Shown: piece by piece, positions 1 through 8,254 of the stretch
How the letters are laid out: every line of letters starts with the position of its first letter
How positions within the stretch are numbered: position 1 is the stretch's first letter
Assembly: GCA_964401685.1 (NCBI GenBank)
Contig: CAYNZH010000009.1
Location: forward strand, 6,916-70,915
Source of the DNA: DASRQK01 sp964401685
GTDB lineage: Bacteria; Bacteroidota; Bacteroidia; Sphingobacteriales; Sphingobacteriaceae
Reading direction: 5' to 3'
DNA length: 64,000 bases
Translations under genes and position numbers: made by a program
The notes under the pieces: generated by a model
Database searches by the model: none
Seen by the model: the letters and a program-made list of their open reading frames with translations, nothing else
Told to the model about the DNA's origin: nothing

Positions 1-10
1 CCCAAGATCG

Positions 11-478
11 CTAATTTTTCGCGAATTTTTCAAAATAACCGTTGATCATTTTTTTCAAACCCTCGTCTTTGACGTTGGAAAGCTGATTTTCAATAAATTT
101 GCGGTCTTCTTCTATCTGCTGGTGGTACCCCAAAAATCGAGGTAAATGTTCCTGCACACTGAGCCGAATCAGGCGGATCTCAATATTTTGAGGTTCCTTT
201 TCGACAGCCTCCTCTATCCAAGCAATACCCTCCGAAATCTGTCCTTTACGCGCTGTCAGCCTCATGTATCGTGCGAGCAGCGTTTCCCCTGCACCCCTGT
301 AGGCGAGCAAAACAGGATTGCTGGATTTGTTGACTTGTTTGACTTGATCGTAAAACGAATTTGCATTTTCCTCGGACTCGGTGGCATCGTGGTAGGCCAG
401 ACGCAGCCGATCGAGTGACTGGGCGTTTAGGGACGATACAAGCATCAACCCCATCACAATCACGCTAAAAAATTTCAT
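11..478 (-). CDS. Exported TPR-like protein of pigment block A, function unknown
   Basis: 155 aa. The N-terminus (residues 1-20) is a typical Sec signal peptide ending around LNAQ. The mature part is helical, and residues 75-110 (EGIAWIEEAVEKEPQNIEIR) look like one TPR-type helical pair. The ATG at 478 directly precedes the hydrophobic segment, so the start is sound. It lies 12 bases downstream of the dehydratase-like gene on the same strand, so it is probably co-transcribed with the pigment genes. I recall small exported proteins of unknown function in flexirubin clusters, and this fits that position. No catalytic motif is visible, and no function is assigned. Confidence 0.7.
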   Translation of the reverse strand: MKFFSVIVMGLMLVSSLNAQSLDRLRLAYHDATESEENANSFYDQVKQVNKSSNPVLLAYRGAGETLLARYMRLTARKGQISEGIAWIEEAVEKEPQNIEIRLIRLSVQEHLPRFLGYHQQIEEDRKFIENQLSNVKDEGLKKMINGYFEKFAKN

Positions 479-490
479 GGCCCTCCTTTT

Positions 491-868
491 TTATTGAATT
501 TTTTGAAAGATTCCGCTGAAGCGCAATGCCACCGTCTCATCGTAGGTCGTTGTACTTTTTATCGCGATCGTATCTTCCATTTCTTCTTCAAACAAGAGTT
601 CTACCCGAATGTTTTTGTTTTTTTTAGGGTTGATGATTGCCAAAAATTTGACGTTCCTCGCCATTTTGAGTAAAAGCGTACTTTGGGTCCAGTTTTCGCC
701 TAATTCTTTAATGATTTGCATCATGCAGACGCCCGGAGTAACCGGGTTCCCGGGGAAATGTCCGGAAAATATCGGGTGATCTTCATGGATGGTCAGGTGG
801 GCAACAACATGGTGATCGGATGTTTTCTCCCAATTATTAACTGTATAAAAACCCGCTAAAGAACCCAT
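491..868 (-). CDS. FabZ/ApeI-like 3-hydroxyacyl-ACP dehydratase
   Basis: 125 aa, a single hotdog domain. The FabZ signature GHFPGNPVTPGV is at residues 36-47, with the catalytic His at 37. Fourteen residues on, where FabZ has its catalytic Glu, this protein has Gln51. By family knowledge it should dehydrate beta-hydroxyacyl-ACP during polyene chain extension in the cytoplasm. With Gln in place of Glu it may need a partner (see the hotdog genes at 49102-49990) or use an altered mechanism. It has its own -7 box at 889-896 and is followed by the exported TPR-like gene. Confidence 0.8.
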   Translation of the reverse strand: MGSLAGFYTVNNWEKTSDHHVVAHLTIHEDHPIFSGHFPGNPVTPGVCMMQIIKELGENWTQSTLLLKMARNVKFLAIINPKKNKNIRVELLFEEEMEDTIAIKSTTTYDETVALRFSGIFQKIQ

Positions 869-888
869 AAATTAGATGTTTGTATGTA

Positions 889-896
889 CAAATATA
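889..896 (-). promoter_or_regulatory. Bacteroidota -7 box TATATTTG
   Basis: On the minus strand this reads TATATTTG, a perfect match to TAnnTTTG, about 20 bases upstream of the ATG at 868. It lies in the only real gap between the LolA-like gene and the dehydratase gene. The last two minus-strand genes of block A can therefore be transcribed separately from the rest. Confidence 0.6.
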
Positions 897-901
897 CGTT
901 T

Positions 902-1480
902 TTAAAATAAGGATGGCGGAAGTGAGTGGTTTTTTCGCGTTTCGCTAAAGCGTATAAGCGTTTCGTCGCCAGAGGGCGTGGAAATTTTGATCGATTTAAT
1001 TTCCCAGGGTTGCAGCGCGATGTCAATAGAAATATTCCTGATATAACGCCGGGCCTGTCGGTCTTTGGGTTGTAACACAACACGATATCCTTGATCGGTC
1101 TTGAAGTAACTCACCTGAGAAAGCGCTGGATCAAAAAGTTGGTCGCTATGAAATCCTTTTTTAATGAGGTCGTTAAGCGCTTTTAGACGGTTGTTCTTGA
1201 GTTGTTCTTTTCCGAATATCAATACCGAATGTGGTTCTGTATATTCCCAGCGAATTTGATGAGGCGCCGCATAGTACAATTTTCCCGAAGAGCGAGCAAC
1301 GTCGTTATGAAATTCAAAACGTTTACTTTGCGAGAATTTGGCTTCAAGTGTTTTGGTCGCTGTCATTTCTCGACTCCACATCGCCCGAAACTCTTTTATT
1401 TCCGCATCGCTCAGAGGAGTTTGCTTCACGACTAGCGGTGAGTAAATGTTTAAAAACAATATAAGTAGGGAGAATTTCAT
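902..1480 (-). CDS. LolA-like periplasmic lipoprotein carrier (pigment cluster type)
   Basis: 192 aa. A hydrophobic N-terminus (residues 1-19) suggests export. The body resembles the LolA fold, with a segment GKLYYAAPHQIRWEYTEP at about 66-83 that is typical of LolA-family proteins (film-forming beta strands that bind lipids). LolA homologues occur in aryl polyene and flexirubin clusters, where they are thought to help move the lipophilic product across the periplasm. It lies 3 bases after the CLF-like gene, so the two are co-transcribed. The cargo is inferred, not shown by the sequence. Confidence 0.75.
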   Translation of the reverse strand: MKFSLLILFLNIYSPLVVKQTPLSDAEIKEFRAMWSREMTATKTLEAKFSQSKRFEFHNDVARSSGKLYYAAPHQIRWEYTEPHSVLIFGKEQLKNNRLKALNDLIKKGFHSDQLFDPALSQVSYFKTDQGYRVVLQPKDRQARRYIRNISIDIALQPWEIKSIKISTPSGDETLIRFSETRKNHSLPPSLF

Positions 1481-1483
1481 GAA

Positions 1484-2560
1484 TTATGATAAAAATGGAC
1501 GATTTAACAAAATAAGGCTGTGATGTTGTCCCGCTTTTTGGTTATATATCAATATATTTTCGATTTTGTCCGGTGACAATTGCGTGCCAATAGGAAGTAG
1601 CAGTGCCGTTGGAATCTGCTGGCGCTGTAAAATCTGTGTTGCGATGGCTATCGCTGCGCCAATAACGGTGTCGTTTTCGCCCACCAAATGCTTGAACCCC
1701 ACGATGGTGTTCGAGGGAAAAATCTCAGATGCGATGTTCAGGTAGTGGTGGTCATAGCGATTGTCACCGTTGGCGCCCAAAACGACAGCGTCGATATCTT
1801 CAGGCTTTAGCTGGTATTCCTCAAGAAATTTTTGAACAAAATCGCGGGGCTCGCCAACGCTGAGCTGAAAGTTGACGGCTTGGATCCTTGCGAGAGTTTG
1901 AGGACTGGGCTCGGAAGATACAGCAAAAAAGGCTGCGCCTTCCGACGCTATTTCACCAGCAAATGAGTTTGGCTTCGTGGGGATTTCAGGGTTGGTGGTG
2001 TTTAAAAATCCTGCCAATGTCCAGAATTGCTGACTTCTGATCCCTAATTCGTCTACTCCGCCTACCAGTAGCCTATGCGAGGGATGTTCGCGGAGATAAA
2101 ACATGGCATCGAGCAAGGCGGATTCCAACGAATGGGGACCGTTGACATAAGTCATGTTGTAGCCCTTGCAATTCAGCGCCAAAGCGATGGTCGCTGCAGC
2201 CATATTATGAGTCGACTGAATAAAGGGTGTTGGATTGAGAAGTTGTTTTTCGTCCTCTAAAAGGCTTTCTACAAATTTTTCAGAATCAGTCAGGCATCCC
2301 TGCCCTGTGGCAGTGATGATTGCGTCAACATCCTCATAGTTGCTTTGATCTAAGGCTTGAAGGCTTGTGTAGAGCGCCATACGCATGCTTTTATTCATAC
2401 GCCTGAGCTGGATGGGGGGGATCAGATCCTTATATTCCGGAGTTATCGCGGGCAGTGGATTTTGTTTCCATGGAATAATTTCTTCAAAAAAATACTCCCG
2501 ATCGTGAGTCCCCTGACCGGTGATGTAGCCCAATCCATTTATGTATAAGGGAATATTCAT
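1484..2560 (-). CDS. Chain-length-factor-like ketosynthase lacking the active-site Cys
   Basis: 358 aa from the ATG at 2560, chosen because it forms a 4-base ATGA overlap with the preceding ketosynthase. The protein has a KAS I/II thiolase fold, but the nucleophile region reads NGPHSLESAL (residues 140-149) in place of a C-A-S-type motif, with Pro142 aligned to the catalytic Cys. The usual HGT His motif is also absent. This is the pattern of chain length factors, which pair with an active ketosynthase and set product length. The obvious partner is the complete ketosynthase encoded immediately upstream (2557-3759). Confidence 0.82.
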   Translation of the reverse strand: MNIPLYINGLGYITGQGTHDREYFFEEIIPWKQNPLPAITPEYKDLIPPIQLRRMNKSMRMALYTSLQALDQSNYEDVDAIITATGQGCLTDSEKFVESLLEDEKQLLNPTPFIQSTHNMAAATIALALNCKGYNMTYVNGPHSLESALLDAMFYLREHPSHRLLVGGVDELGIRSQQFWTLAGFLNTTNPEIPTKPNSFAGEIASEGAAFFAVSSEPSPQTLARIQAVNFQLSVGEPRDFVQKFLEEYQLKPEDIDAVVLGANGDNRYDHHYLNIASEIFPSNTIVGFKHLVGENDTVIGAAIAIATQILQRQQIPTALLLPIGTQLSPDKIENILIYNQKAGQHHSLILLNRPFLS

Positions 2561-3759
2561 GGTTTTCTCGAAAATATGAGTGAAGCGCAATTTCCACCGA
2601 AGCCCAGAGAGTTGGATAGGACGTGTTCAATGGGCGCATCCATCCATTCTGTGGTTGGCTTCGACCGTAGTTCGGCCATTTGGTTTTCAAACCCATAATT
2701 GGGCAAAATAGCCTGATTGTTGAGAGCAATAATAGAAAATACGGCTTCGACGGCGCCTGCAGCGGCCAATGTATGCCCTGTAAAAGCCTTGGTCGAACTA
2801 AAGTGAGGCACCAGGGTATCGCTAAATATTCTTTCAATAGCTGTTCCCTCGGAAAGATCATTATTCGGGGTGGCAGTTCCGTGGGCATTTATATAATCGA
2901 TGTCAGCTGGTTTTAGATCAGCGACCTTAAGGGCCTGCATCATAGCCTGGAACGCACCTTGTCCGTCGTCCGAGGACGCTGTCTGGTGAAAAGCATCATT
3001 GGCGTTGCCGTACCCACTTATGTATGCCAGCGGAGTTTTCGCTTGTGCCTGGACGAGGGCGTCCGATTCCAGCACCAAATACGCTGCGGCCTCCCCCAGA
3101 TTCAGTCCATCTCGATGCTTGTCAAAGGGTTTACAATGATGCTGACTGTAAATCCTCAGCGAATTGAACCCACTAACAGTAAATTTTGAAAGACTGTCAG
3201 TTCCGCCCACTAGGACACGATCCAGTTTTCCCGCTCTGATGAGGCGGGCACCTAGCATGATCGCATTAGCCGCTGAAGAACAGGCGGTACTTATGGTTGT
3301 GACGAAGTCTGCTATTCCCAGATCGAGAGCAATTTGCTCTGCACAATAGCCGCTTGCATGGTTAGGAATGAAATGACGGTGTTCTGCCGATTCCAAGTAG
3401 TCGTCGTAATATTTTTCGGTGGTGTCCATCCCGCCAACAGTGGTGGCTGAGATCAATCCGGTCCTCGCCCTGGACGATGAATCCCATGCCGAAGAGGCGA
3501 GCGCCTGCTGGATAGCGTGCCTCGCTAGCAATTCCGTCCTACTGTAGGCCTTGTTCAAATCAAGGTCCAACATCCTGTACAGTTCGTCGTTCGAGTAGGG
3601 GATTTCTCCTGCGAGCAAGGTGTTTTTATGCGCAGTGTCCAATCTTCTGATCGGCTTTATTCCGTGCAAGCCTCTTTTCAGAGAATGGACGTGGGTGTCA
3701 ATATCAGTCCCAATTGCCGAAATACATCCCCATCCGGTGATCGCCACTCCCGCGCCCAT
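2557..3759 (-). CDS. 3-oxoacyl-ACP synthase (FabF-type), active
   Basis: 400 aa, a complete KAS II-type condensing enzyme. The nucleophile is Cys160 in STACSSAAN. The catalytic His residues are at 293 (NAHGTATPNND) and 329 (AFTGHTLAAAG). It should decarboxylate malonyl-ACP and extend the aryl-polyene acyl chain. The gene sits between the ACP (2 bases upstream) and the CLF-like protein (4-base overlap), an arrangement that strongly suggests a KS:CLF heterodimer working with that ACP. The start MGAGVAITGWG is the normal N-terminus for the family. Confidence 0.9.
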   Translation of the reverse strand: MGAGVAITGWGCISAIGTDIDTHVHSLKRGLHGIKPIRRLDTAHKNTLLAGEIPYSNDELYRMLDLDLNKAYSRTELLARHAIQQALASSAWDSSSRARTGLISATTVGGMDTTEKYYDDYLESAEHRHFIPNHASGYCAEQIALDLGIADFVTTISTACSSAANAIMLGARLIRAGKLDRVLVGGTDSLSKFTVSGFNSLRIYSQHHCKPFDKHRDGLNLGEAAAYLVLESDALVQAQAKTPLAYISGYGNANDAFHQTASSDDGQGAFQAMMQALKVADLKPADIDYINAHGTATPNNDLSEGTAIERIFSDTLVPHFSSTKAFTGHTLAAAGAVEAVFSIIALNNQAILPNYGFENQMAELRSKPTTEWMDAPIEHVLSNSLGFGGNCASLIFSRKP

Positions 3760-3761
3760 AT

Positions 3762-4016
3762 TTACTTTCTATTTGCCTCAATATAATCCGCCATGGTCTG
3801 TACCGTTTCAAAGACTTTTCTCCCTTCTTTAGGATCGGCCAATTTAATACCGTAGCTCTTGTCCAACATAACGATCAACTCCAATGCATCAATTGAATCC
3901 AACCCTAATCCGTCGCCAAAAAGAGGCGTATCGTCCGCTAATTCTTCCACACTGATATCTTCGAGGTTTAGTTGGGTGATAATGCGCTCTTTCAATTCTT
4001 GCTTTAATTCGCTCAT
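3762..4016 (-). CDS. Acyl carrier protein (block A)
   Basis: 84 aa, acidic and helical. The phosphopantetheine attachment motif is GLDSIDALEL, with Ser41 as the modified residue. It carries the growing polyene intermediate between condensing, reducing and dehydrating enzymes. Its ATG overlaps the stop of the short ketosynthase-like gene (ATGA), and its stop is 2 bases before the next ketosynthase, so it is translationally coupled within block A. A second, different ACP is encoded in block B at 52954-53205. Confidence 0.92.
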   Translation of the reverse strand: MSELKQELKERIITQLNLEDISVEELADDTPLFGDGLGLDSIDALELIVMLDKSYGIKLADPKEGRKVFETVQTMADYIEANRK

Positions 4017-4645
4017 GAATGTTCCTTGTATAATGTTAATAAATCAGACTCTGAAAATGTTTTGAGCCCGGATGGTCCGATACAATAAAAAAACACATCC
4101 AACTCTGAAGAATTGGCCTCCAGCCAGCCCCCCGCTAATCTCTGTGAAGGGTTCTCGATGGCCAATTCCTCTTGGAATTTGACTAAAAATTCTAGTGTTT
4201 CTTTATCCTCAAATCGATCAAAAATAAAGAAAACATTTGGAGATTGCAATCTGTGCTTGATACTAAGTTCACCTAGAGCAATATTTGGCAGTGTATAGAC
4301 AAATACGGCAGGACTGGCCATAGCATCCGCATCCAGGAACAGGGAGGCAGCATGATTCTCATCCGACGCTATACTTCCACCTCGATTTGCGAAAACCAAG
4401 GGGATTGTTGTATCCGCAAAGGACTGGTTCCGAAGCAGGACTTCCCCAGCAATAATTGTCGTTTTGCTGAGTATATCCATCTTGTGGAATTTCGGATAGT
4501 TGATGTCTAGTCTCTGGTACAAAAATCTGCACCAGGCTAGCGGATCCAACCCTTCTTTGTTTTCCACTATGCATTTGCCCTCAGAAAAAACTCCAGCATT
4601 CCGTATATGCACATAGCTTTCTATGAAAAATTCCTGTTTATCCAT
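4013..4645 (-). CDS. Short ketosynthase-like protein (Ketoacyl-synt_2 type), no active site
   Basis: 210 aa, about half the length of a ketosynthase. The N-terminal part (YVHIRNAGVF, then a Trp/Leu-rich segment) resembles the N-terminal ketosynthase domain family PF13723, found in polyene and flexirubin clusters. I see neither a Cys nucleophile motif nor an HGT motif. It is not simply a broken gene: it has its own ATG, lies 2 bases after the upstream ketosynthase, and is coupled to the ACP by ATGA. It may be a structural or accessory partner of the condensing enzymes. Function is not established. Confidence 0.7.
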   Translation of the reverse strand: MDKQEFFIESYVHIRNAGVFSEGKCIVENKEGLDPLAWCRFLYQRLDINYPKFHKMDILSKTTIIAGEVLLRNQSFADTTIPLVFANRGGSIASDENHAASLFLDADAMASPAVFVYTLPNIALGELSIKHRLQSPNVFFIFDRFEDKETLEFLVKFQEELAIENPSQRLAGGWLEANSSELDVFFYCIGPSGLKTFSESDLLTLYKEHS

Positions 4646-4647
4646 TC

Positions 4648-5769
4648 TTAAGTGATTTTTTCGAAGAAAGCAGCCATATTACAGCCTCCAAATCCAGAGG
4701 CGAGCTTCAGAAAGCTTTGGATTTGGGTGTTTTCTCGGCTTTTTATGATGTTTAGTGGCTTTGAAGTACCGCATTCTGTGAACCCCAGCGAAGGGATCAA
4801 TTCGTTGTTCAACATGGAATGCACGCCTAAAACAGATTCCAGTAATCCGCTGGTTCCTAGGGTATGGCCAAAATAGCCTTTCAGACTATGGGTCGGGACT
4901 TTTTCCAACTTATGGCGAGAAAGTGCTATTGACTCCATTTCATCGTTGTAAACCGTCGCGGTACCGTGCGCGGAAATGAAGTCTGGCGGGCTCAATGTCG
5001 ATTCCTTTGCCTTTTTAATGCTTAAATACAGTCCTTCGCCGGTTCGGGAGGGGCCGGAGATGTGGTTGGCATCGTTGAAAGTGCCGGTACCCCCGATTCG
5101 AGCCAACGCATCCTTATCATCCGTCGAAAGATAGACCGAAGCGATGGCTTCGCCTAGATTTAGTCCGTCCCTCTCCCTGTCGAAGGGGCGGCAAATCTCT
5201 GCGCTCAATGCTTGAAAGGAACGAAATCCAGAAATTATAAAACGTGAAAGCTCGTCAGCCCCGATTACTATCGCACGACTATACTGATTTTGCAGCATTT
5301 TTTTGCTAATATCCAGCGCGAGGAGTCCCGAAATGCAGGCATTGGAAACGACGATCACCGGCGATTTTAAACCCAAATAATTTTGGATTTGAGCTGCCAT
5401 TTCTGATAATAATACCCGTTTTTCTGGAAACAGCCCCTTGAATTCTGGGTTATGAAGCAGGTCAATATTTCCTTTGGTGGAGGAAAGGACGACCAGCGTT
5501 CGGGAGTCCAACGGTATATCGTACAGATCGATCAGCTGATCTAAATGTGCAATTACCAGATTCTCTAAGCGCGTGTATTTTGCGTCGAGTGTTATCGCTG
5601 AGCGCTCCTCGTCTATTCTGGCCAGCATTTGAGGGTGATCCGACAGCTTGGGATCGTGCAGACGTTTGATTCCCGTCCGGCCCGCAAGAACTTCCCTAAA
5701 ATTATTCGCACTGCCGGTCCCGAGGGGTGTCGTCAGATGATCTCCTACCCAATATATTGATTTTTGCAC
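4648..5769 (-). CDS. 3-oxoacyl-ACP synthase, second complete ketosynthase of block A
   Basis: 373 aa from a GTG start at 5769, preceded five bases upstream by a strong Shine-Dalgarno-like GGAAGGAG (5775-5782). An upstream ATG at 5814 would add 15 residues and overlap the thioesterase gene by 28 bases, and those residues do not look like ketosynthase sequence. Numbered from the GTG start, Cys145 (SNACISG), His268 (SAHGTATVYND) and His302 (GYFGHTLG) form an intact active site. The role is chain extension or initiation of the polyene. It is closest in arrangement to the ketosynthases of aryl polyene clusters. Confidence 0.85.
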   Translation of the reverse strand: MQKSIYWVGDHLTTPLGTGSANNFREVLAGRTGIKRLHDPKLSDHPQMLARIDEERSAITLDAKYTRLENLVIAHLDQLIDLYDIPLDSRTLVVLSSTKGNIDLLHNPEFKGLFPEKRVLLSEMAAQIQNYLGLKSPVIVVSNACISGLLALDISKKMLQNQYSRAIVIGADELSRFIISGFRSFQALSAEICRPFDRERDGLNLGEAIASVYLSTDDKDALARIGGTGTFNDANHISGPSRTGEGLYLSIKKAKESTLSPPDFISAHGTATVYNDEMESIALSRHKLEKVPTHSLKGYFGHTLGTSGLLESVLGVHSMLNNELIPSLGFTECGTSKPLNIIKSRENTQIQSFLKLASGFGGCNMAAFFEKIT

Positions 5770-5774
5770 ACGCG

Positions 5775-5782
5775 CTCCTTCC
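5775..5782 (-). promoter_or_regulatory. Shine-Dalgarno-like site deciding a GTG start
   Basis: The minus strand reads GGAAGGAG, five bases before GTG at 5769. Strong Shine-Dalgarno sites are unusual in this window, so it supports GTG over the upstream ATG at 5814 for the ketosynthase gene. Confidence 0.5.
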
Positions 5783-5786
5783 GGAT

Positions 5787-6197
5787 TTAGGTTAAACCAT
5801 GCTTTTCTTTCCACCGTTGATAAAAAGGTGGGTTTATGATGATCAGTTCACCGTTGAAATCGGTAAATACTTGTACAGTTTCGCCAGTGGCGACTGTTTC
5901 TCCGGACTCGTTGAGTATTTTATAGTTAAAAATGATTTTTGCGGCCGGATTTTCTACATACGTCGTCTCCACGAATGCCTGTTCACCATGTCTGAGGGGC
6001 TTTTTATATTCGCAAAGACATTTGATGAGGGGAGTCCATAAACCGTTTTCCTTTAAAAGATGATAGGAAATGCCGTGTTCCGCGCCAAAAGATTCCCTTC
6101 CATCCTCAAAATAAGTAATGAAATGTCCGTGCCAGACAATTCCTAAGGGGTCTGTTTCGTTGAAACGTACTTTGAATCTGGTGGTATTTCTCAACAT
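5787..6197 (-). CDS. YbgC/4-hydroxybenzoyl-CoA-thioesterase-type hotdog protein
   Basis: 136 aa. The N-terminal motif VRFNETDPLGIVWHGHF (residues 10-26) is the hallmark of the 4-hydroxybenzoyl-CoA/YbgC thioesterase family, with the conserved Asp in TDPLG. It should hydrolyse acyl-CoA or acyl-ACP thioesters. In this cluster it may release or proof-read polyene intermediates. It sits one base before the ABC permease stop and 17 bases upstream of the ketosynthase GTG, so it belongs to the block A operon. Confidence 0.85.
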   Translation of the reverse strand: MLRNTTRFKVRFNETDPLGIVWHGHFITYFEDGRESFGAEHGISYHLLKENGLWTPLIKCLCEYKKPLRHGEQAFVETTYVENPAAKIIFNYKILNESGETVATGETVQVFTDFNGELIIINPPFYQRWKEKHGLT

Positions 6198-7493
6198 CTA
6201 TGTAGCTCTTTTATACCTGTCGAACAATACAGCAAACCCTGTTGTGATTACAAAAAACAGGATGAGGTATATAACATATAAAACAATATCCGCTAAGGTA
6301 CCATTTCTTAGAATAACATCATAAAATGCGGAAAGTCCCCAGTTCATAGGGGAGAATGCAGCGACCTTTTGCATGAACAGTGGCATTACAAAAGTCGGAA
6401 CCCAGACTCCGCCCAGAGCTGCCAGAATGATCACCAATATGGCCCCAAAGGGAGCCGACTGCTCTTGTGTCTGCGCGAGTGTCCCGATAAGAAGTCCCAG
6501 GCCTATGGCTGCCAGACCGGAGACAGCAGCGATAATTATCATCAAATCAAGTTGGGACCCAGGCCGAAACGGAATCAAACCTACCATTGGAAAGACGTAG
6601 CGCGCGATCAGCAACATAAGAAAAAACTGAATCAGGCATATCAGCCCATAGGTCAATATTTTTCCTCCCATAATGGTCACGTACGACACGGGGCTTGTTC
6701 GTAATCGTACATAGGTGCCGATGTTTTTTTCCTTGACCATATTGATACCCAAGGGAACGACGATAAAAAAGATCCCAAACAGGATCCATGCGGGTACATT
6801 GTGTTGCACAGCATTGGGTATGATGCCGTCGTTGCCTTTCTGCGCAATAATTTCCTTGAAGGAAATGGCTTCTTCCTCCAGGAACGCCGGAACGCTCTCC
6901 AAGCCCATTTGTTCTTGGAAATGTTCATAAATCTTTTTCGTTTCCACATTGGCAAGCATTTTTTCAATACTGTTTTTAATGGAATTTCTAAAGGATTGTC
7001 CTGCGGCCGGGTCGAAAAATATTGAAATTTCGATGTTGTCGATATTGGGCGAAACCTTCTCCGATCGTGGTGTAGCTACCTGACCGGGATCAAGGCTGAA
7101 TTGCTCCATAATCATCTCCACATTTTTTCCAACCTTTTGACTCAGGCCCTCGCTAAGTCCCTCAGGCACGATCAGCGCAATCTGAAAGCGTCCTTCACTA
7201 ACCAGCTTTTCCGCCAAATGTCTGTCGATCTGCTGATTTTGATATGATGTAACCAGACTGATTGACGGATTTTCAGCGGCACTATGCCTGATCAATTGAC
7301 TGACTTCGCCTTCATCTTCGTCTACCCAAATAACGGGAAACGACGAATCGCCCACCGCTTTAAAGGTGCTTTCCTGAATAACGGTAATAGTGATAAGCAG
7401 TACGGACGGCATCACGAAAAGTATCGCCAGTCCGCCCCAATCGCGCAATAATAAACGAATCTCCTTTTGGGTGGATGTCCAAAGCTTATACAT
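6198..7493 (-). CDS. ABC-2 type transporter permease
   Basis: 431 aa. One transmembrane helix near residues 20-42 is followed by a large extracytoplasmic domain (about 43-240) and a C-terminal group of five or so helices (about 245-425). This is the DrrB/YhgE-like ABC-2 layout. The ATPase partner is the next gene upstream (7505-8254), 11 bases away. The pair probably exports the pigment or a precursor across the inner membrane; the cargo is inferred from context only. Confidence 0.88.
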   Translation of the reverse strand: MYKLWTSTQKEIRLLLRDWGGLAILFVMPSVLLITITVIQESTFKAVGDSSFPVIWVDEDEGEVSQLIRHSAAENPSISLVTSYQNQQIDRHLAEKLVSEGRFQIALIVPEGLSEGLSQKVGKNVEMIMEQFSLDPGQVATPRSEKVSPNIDNIEISIFFDPAAGQSFRNSIKNSIEKMLANVETKKIYEHFQEQMGLESVPAFLEEEAISFKEIIAQKGNDGIIPNAVQHNVPAWILFGIFFIVVPLGINMVKEKNIGTYVRLRTSPVSYVTIMGGKILTYGLICLIQFFLMLLIARYVFPMVGLIPFRPGSQLDLMIIIAAVSGLAAIGLGLLIGTLAQTQEQSAPFGAILVIILAALGGVWVPTFVMPLFMQKVAAFSPMNWGLSAFYDVILRNGTLADIVLYVIYLILFFVITTGFAVLFDRYKRAT

Positions 7494-7504
7494 AGTCGTA
7501 TTTT

Positions 7505-8254
7505 TTAGGCGTAATCCCGCAATTCAGTTCCTGTCAGTTCTAGAAATACGTCTTCCAGATGACGTGCGCCGTTGACCATTGCGACCAATTGTCCAGGTTT
7601 CCCCTCGGCAATTACCTTACCATGATCTACGATCGCGATTTGTGAACATAGGCTCTGCGCTTCGTTGAGATGGTGGGAGGTGTACACTATAGTTGTGCCC
7701 CTGTTGTTCAGGTCCTTCAGCAAATTTAAGATGGCCTCCTTCGACTGCACGTCCACGCCGACGGTCGGTTCGTCCAGGAAAAGCAAAGAGGGGTTGTGCA
7801 AAATCGCAGCCAAAAGATTGGTTCGCCTTTTCATTCCTCCGGAAAACGTTTCTATCCTTTTGTCCTTAAAACTGTATAGTCCCACGTCCTTCAATCCTGT
7901 CGCAATTCTTTCGTTCAGCTGCTTTACAGGAATGCCGTAAAGGCTACCAAAATAGCGCAGATTTTCGCTCGCTGTCAGGGTAGGATATAAAGCATATTCC
8001 TGTGGAACCATTCCTATCCTTTGAGAATGATTCCGTCTATTCCCGTAAATTTCTGTTCCAAAAAGTTCCACCAGACCGCTGTCATGCCGCAAAAGCCCAT
8101 TTAGAATACTAATCAATGTGGTTTTTCCCGCTCCATTGGGTCCCAGGAGTCCAAAAAAATCTCCTTTCCTTACAGATAGCGTGAGGTCGTCCAGTACAGG
8201 TGACGGACGGCCCGGAAATGTTTTGCTAATTTTTTCAACCCGGATTATGTTCAT
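7505..8254 (-). CDS. ABC transporter ATP-binding protein
   Basis: 249 aa, a complete nucleotide-binding domain. Walker A GPNGAGKTT is at about 39-47, the signature is FSGGMKRR, Walker B and the switch Glu are in LLFLDEPTVGVD, and the H-loop is in TSHH. This is the drug/lipid exporter (DrrA-like) class. It powers the ABC-2 permease encoded just downstream. Its start overlaps the end of the glycosyltransferase gene by 20 bases, so all three are likely translated from one transcript. Confidence 0.9.
   Translation of the reverse strand: MNIIRVEKISKTFPGRPSPVLDDLTLSVRKGDFFGLLGPNGAGKTTLISILNGLLRHDSGLVELFGTEIYGNRRNHSQRIGMVPQEYALYPTLTASENLRYFGSLYGIPVKQLNERIATGLKDVGLYSFKDKRIETFSGGMKRRTNLLAAILHNPSLLFLDEPTVGVDVQSKEAILNLLKDLNNRGTTIVYTSHHLNEAQSLCSQIAIVDHGKVIAEGKPGQLVAMVNGARHLEDVFLELTGTELRDYA

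Noticed and set aside
4013..5769. Frameshift joining the short ketosynthase-like gene to the full ketosynthase
   Set aside because: The neighbouring ketosynthase is complete by itself and the short gene has its own start and ATGA coupling to the ACP.
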